A stretch of DNA of 64,000 nt from Nyssa sinensis. Lineage: Eukaryota > Streptophyta > Magnoliopsida > Cornales > Nyssaceae. Positions 60,321-64,000 of the stretch are shown piece after piece; the stretch's first letter is position 1, and every line of letters starts with the position of its first letter. The notes under the pieces were generated by a model that was not told where the DNA came from, did not search any database, and was given only the letters and a program-made list of their open reading frames with translations. Made by a program: the position numbers and the translations under genes. The stretch lies in NCBI GenBank assembly GCA_008638375.1, contig CM018038.1:14034515-14098514 (forward strand). Direction: 5' to 3'.

Positions 60321-61616
60321 TTTTCAAAACCGGACCGTTCATCGAACTGAAAAATTGTCCGGGTTACGGGTTACAAGTTCAACCGTCGGGTCAACCGGAA
60401 TCAAATCGTGATGTCATAATTATGTAATTAATAAATTTAATAATATATATTATTAATATTTTAAATTTAAAAAATTATACAAAAATTACTAAAAATTATA
60501 TAAAATTTTTTTACAAAATATGAATTTTCTTAATATATAAAACTTCAAGAAAAAAAATAAAAAAAAGTATAATAGACATACTTTATTAAAATGTTGAAAG
60601 TTAAAACTTCATTTCCATTCTTCCATAATAGCAAAAGACCACAACAAAAATTATTTTAACATCCAATCCAAGCATAATCCATTAATTTAGTCTTCAACTA
60701 TATGAAAAAAAAAAAAAAAGATACAAACACTAATAATCATGCATAAAATAAAATAAAATATCACATGATAGAAATATAAAATATTGGAGTTTTAAAGTTC
60801 AAATTTCAAGGATTTAAAAATTTAAATACAATCCAAAATAAATTTAACACATAACATAGTTCATAGTTCTCAAAATAAAATAAAACAACAGTCCTCAAAC
60901 ATCATTGTCTTTTAGTTTTTGCTTAAATCTTTTCAAAAGCCTCTACGTAACCAATCATCTTCATCATTGACATTCTCTCGATTGTTACTAGGCCCTTCAT
61001 CATTGTTGCCATCACCTTCAAATCCACCAAATGTTTCAAAATTGAGATCTTCATCAATCCCCACAACCACATCACCATCACCATCACCATCATCATTATC
61101 ATCATCATCATCTAAAATAGTAAAAAATGAAATAAGTAGTTTTATTATATATGTTGATTCTTGAATCTTAATACAAAGAAAATTTTAATAGTAAGTTACT
61201 AACCTTCTCTTAGGTGACGGCGTTGTTTTTTACTTCTTGGGATTGAACTTTCATCGTAGAGCATTTTTTTCAACTCATCATGATCAAGTAATGTACCATC
61301 ATCCTCTTCCTCAACGATCCAAAATTCAGTTTTGTCAATACATTCAATGTCAATTGGATCATCATTTTTCTTCTTATAAAAATGCCTAAAATAAATAATT
61401 AAAAATATAGTTAATGATTCTCTAATGAATAATCAAATAAAAAAACATATATTTAGAAATACATAAGAATCATTTACCTATTTTTCAACCGCAAATTATA
61501 ATGAATATATACAAGATCATTAAGCCTTTGATGCTCCAACCTATTTCTTTTCTTTGTATGAATACGTTCAAAGACACTCCAATTTCGTTCACAACCAGAA
61601 GAGCTACTTGTTTGCC
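60321..61616 (-). mobile_element. Truncated hAT transposon in the solo LTR
   Basis: The left (3') terminus, near AATGTTTTCAAAACCGGACCG, is typical of a plant hAT end. The right side stops abruptly inside the transposase gene at about 61,616, so the 5' half is missing. No 8-bp target duplication is visible. Confidence 0.7.
60940..61616 (-). pseudogene. hAT transposase, C-terminal end only
   Basis: Minus strand. The block at 61,480-61,616 reads SSSGCERNWSVFERIHTKKR followed by NRLEHQRLNDLVY, the hAT C-terminal dimerisation domain. After an intron-like gap (61,388-61,476), a second exon-like block at about 61,200-61,385 has FYKKKNDDPIDI and EFWIVEEEDDG. An acidic D-rich stretch follows at about 60,950-61,110. 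This domain lets transposase assemble as a dimer on element ends. The catalytic core is absent, so the fragment is non-functional. Confidence 0.8.
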
Positions 61617-61833
61617 CAAGGATTAATTCAGTTCAATATTTTCTTCAAGTATAATTCTCATTTAATTTTAGAAAAAAATTCAACAACAATCAATCTTTGT
61701 TAATTTGAATTAAAATTAATCTCAACTTAGGTTTTTAAACAATCAACAGTCTCTGTGGGCTCGACCCTTATTTCTCTACTATACTAGTAGTTTAGTTTGG
61801 TAATTTGATTGATTTTCACGACAGATCAACGTG

Positions 61834-62069
61834 TGAGAGATTGAAACTCAAAAATCAGAATTGTATGTGTGTGTGTGTGTGTGTTCGTGTAGACCGAGAG
61901 AGGGATCTAGAGAGAGAGAGATGGAGGTTTGTGAGAAAGGGAGGTGAAACCTCAATGCATGCTTCATGCAAGGGGAGAAACATGAGCAGGAAAGTGGGAT
62001 GAAGAAGGACTTGACATGCAGAGGCAGAATGGGAGCAATGAGGAGGAATGAGGGAGAGAAACTGAAGAG

Positions 62070-62105
<36 letters not shown>

Positions 62106-64000
62106 AAAGGTAAAAATTATTCTTTCTTTAAAAGATTTTGTTTTTGAATCCAACAGTTAGTTTATCTTGCATGTAATAAAGTCATGTGTTAACTCGACGG
62201 CTGAAATGGGGGATTGTTTGAGCTCCAAACTGTGACCAAGGGATTGCATGAAGTCTTGGGATTGCTTTAGTGCAAAAATCTGCAAAAACCCAGGAGAAAT
62301 AGGCATCAAAAATGGCAATACCCAGTAGGGGTACCGTAGCAATTTCGACGGAGTAGCCAAAGAAGACAATCAAATTAACGTGATGAAGACAAGTCATTTT
62401 AAACTATAGAGTAGATCTGGATCTGGGTCGGGTCAGACCCGACCCAACCGCAAATCCAAATAACCTAAACGGCAACGTTTAGTTAAGTGTAAAATTGAAT
62501 TTTAAATTGAGAATTGGACTGTTTGGGTTCGGTTATAAGAAATTGGAAAATTGGAATGGGGATAACCTAACCATGGATAAGGCGTTTAGTGAGGATATCT
62601 AAAACTGGTTTTCTAAGAAATCTAAACCGGCTGGTTCAATTGGAACTTGGACCGATCTACGGTTTCTAACCTTAAACCCTTTGGTTCAAGGATTTAATTA
62701 AAATAAATAAACCGAAACTTTCATAATTTACGGTTTGACCCCCAAACGTTTAAGAAATTCTATTGTGGCCCAAAATTTGGAAAATTAATTCAATTGAGCC
62801 CCAAAAAATAATAAAATAATTTATTTTATTATTTTATTAATTGGATAAAATGACCATTTTACCCTTAAATACTAAATAAGTGAAACGAAGTTCAAATAAA
62901 ATAAATAAAGTGTATGTTTACTATTTCGGACTCAACGGTGGAGTCCGATTTGTGAAATCAAGTCTCAAGAAAAGAAATATAGATACGCAAATGATAAATG
63001 ACTGTATTACCCCTAACGATACCCAGAGCCAATTAAAAATAAAAGATAGTCTATTTTAACTATGTTGGACATTCTGGACCTAATAGTGAGGTACATTTTA
63101 TAAACCAAGGTCCCAAAAAATTAAGCTATATAACATGTGAAATTACCAAAACGACCCTGATACTATATGAAGTCCAAATGGGACGAAATTAATAGCAATA
63201 GAAGCCCAAATAATAGTGAACTCGTATATGAGTCTAAATAATAATTCGGGGTCAGAACATCATCAAATGTGAAGTGACCAAAATATCCTTAAGCATAGAA
63301 AAATGCAAAGTAAAGGCAGAATAAATTAGAAAAGAAGGCCAATATGAGATAAAGCATAATTAAGGGGTTAAATAAGACTTCAGAACAGTTAATGTACAAA
63401 ATAAAAAATGACCGATGTGTCCCGACTTAATTGATAACGACTGGAGCCCAAATGAATTAGATTACAATTCTGACAGCTACTAGCCTACTTAAGGAATTTG
63501 ATAACATAAGTTGAAACCCAATGAGTGGGTAATAGGCCAATGGATCTAATTAGGAGATCAAATAGATTCCTAAGATGATGAATAAGACATGATTGGATGA
63601 ATCCTTATACTTCTGTGATTAATGATGACTATTCAAGATATACAAGGATATGTCTGACGTATCTGAAAACTATCAGAGTATTTGTAAATGGAGAATGTGA
63701 TACTAATAAACTGAGGTAAGTAAACTTGAACTTTGTTATGTGGTCCTTCCTCAGCCAGTCACACTTATTTTCAGATGCTGCCAAATTTGTTCTCTATCAC
63801 TACCTAATGTACTTGATTTGAAGCCAATCGATTTGTGGTTATCAGTTATGCCTGTTCCTTGGATTTGACTTGCTTGCTTGCTTACATCATTGTGAATTTG
63901 ATCACTGACACTTAAGCACCATTGTACTATCATACCATAACCTGATCTTGAGATATATCCTGTTAATAAAAATCTTGTTATTCCACACACTTCGTGACTC
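61834..64000. other. Non-coding stretch to the window end
   Basis: No gene recognised. It holds (GT)n at 61,864-61,884 and (GA)n at about 62,068-62,106. The segment from about 62,400 on, with many short GGACTC/CCAAAT phrases, resembles a decayed non-coding repeat. Short frames at 61,805-62,153, 62,157-62,397 and 63,751-63,990 show no domain. Confidence 0.45.

Larger units (their letters stand above)
60086..61828 (+). mobile_element. Solo LTR of a large LTR retrotransposon, with a hAT remnant inside
   Basis: It starts TGATAACTGG and ends ACAGATCA (TG...CA), flanked by the perfect 5-bp duplication ACGTG (60,081-60,085 and 61,829-61,833). No gag, pol, PBS or PPT accompanies it. The phrases AGAGAAAGCTCGTCAAAG and, at the other end, CAGTCTCTGTGGGCTCGACCC resemble LTRs of the Tat/Athila-like Ty3/gypsy elements as I remember them. 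About 1.3 kb in the middle (60,321-61,616) is hAT-derived, so the LTR proper is about 450 bp plus whatever was lost. Confidence 0.75.

Noticed and set aside
60919..61164. Serine/proline-rich plus-strand frame
   Set aside because: It is the antisense of the acidic tail of the hAT transposase remnant.
61848..62160. Leucine/serine-rich and arginine/glutamate-rich frames on opposite strands
   Set aside because: They are translations of a (GA)n/(GT)n low-complexity tract.
1..64000. CRISPR array, bacterial operon, rRNA or tRNA gene
   Set aside because: No regularly spaced short repeats with unique spacers, no operonic gene order, and no rRNA or cloverleaf sequence was seen; the tandem repeats here are satellite-like or duplications.

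Overview
This is a nuclear genomic window from a plant, most likely a dicot. It is AT-rich, rich in microsatellites and littered with plant transposable elements: a LINE with a DUF4283-type ORF1, Ty3/gypsy elements with tRNA-Met-type primer sites, a hAT transposase remnant and several miniature inverted-repeat elements (MITEs). I cannot name the species. There is no bacterial or organellar gene organisation, no CRISPR array, and no rRNA or tRNA gene that I can see.

Only two intact protein genes can be supported, both on the minus strand. They are paralogous eight-exon MATE/DTX efflux-transporter genes: copy 1 at 17,182-22,888 (496 aa) and copy 2 at 35,964-41,258 (493 aa). Exons 2-8 have identical lengths in the two genes (542, 87, 57, 239, 119, 87, 63 bp), and exon 1 differs by 9 bp. 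This is a tandem duplication whose introns have since collected different repeats.

Region by region. 1-990: AT-rich, with a 91-bp tandem duplication. 993-15,259: a three-level nest. An AT-rich inverted-repeat element (R1) is split by a LINE on the minus strand, and the LINE's ORF1 is split by a 6.7-kb chromodomain-type Ty3/gypsy element with 1.17-kb LTRs, a 5-bp target duplication, PBS and PPT. 16.3-41.4 kb: the two MATE genes with a repeat-filled intergenic stretch containing MITEs, R1 fragments, a degenerate roughly 150-bp tandem repeat and a possible SINE. 41.4-47.3 kb: MITEs, including a PIF/Harbinger-type element with TAA duplications, and a perfect 26-bp-arm hairpin. 47.3-53.6 kb: a second decayed Ty3/gypsy element whose two LTRs each carry a different MITE. 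56.9-57.5 kb: a roughly 150-bp tandem repeat. 60,086-61,828: a solo LTR with ACGTG target duplications, carrying a truncated hAT element with the C-terminal end of its transposase. The rest is AT-rich sequence without recognisable genes.

All transposon proteins are broken by stops, frameshifts or active-site changes, so the mobile elements look inactive. I found no convincing new biological system. The most informative features are the nested insertions, which give a relative order of events; the reciprocal MITE insertions in the second gypsy element; and the divergent splice donor beside a minisatellite in MATE copy 1. Splice sites were assigned by eye from GT/AG signals and by comparing the two paralogues. 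Element ends are exact only where stated.
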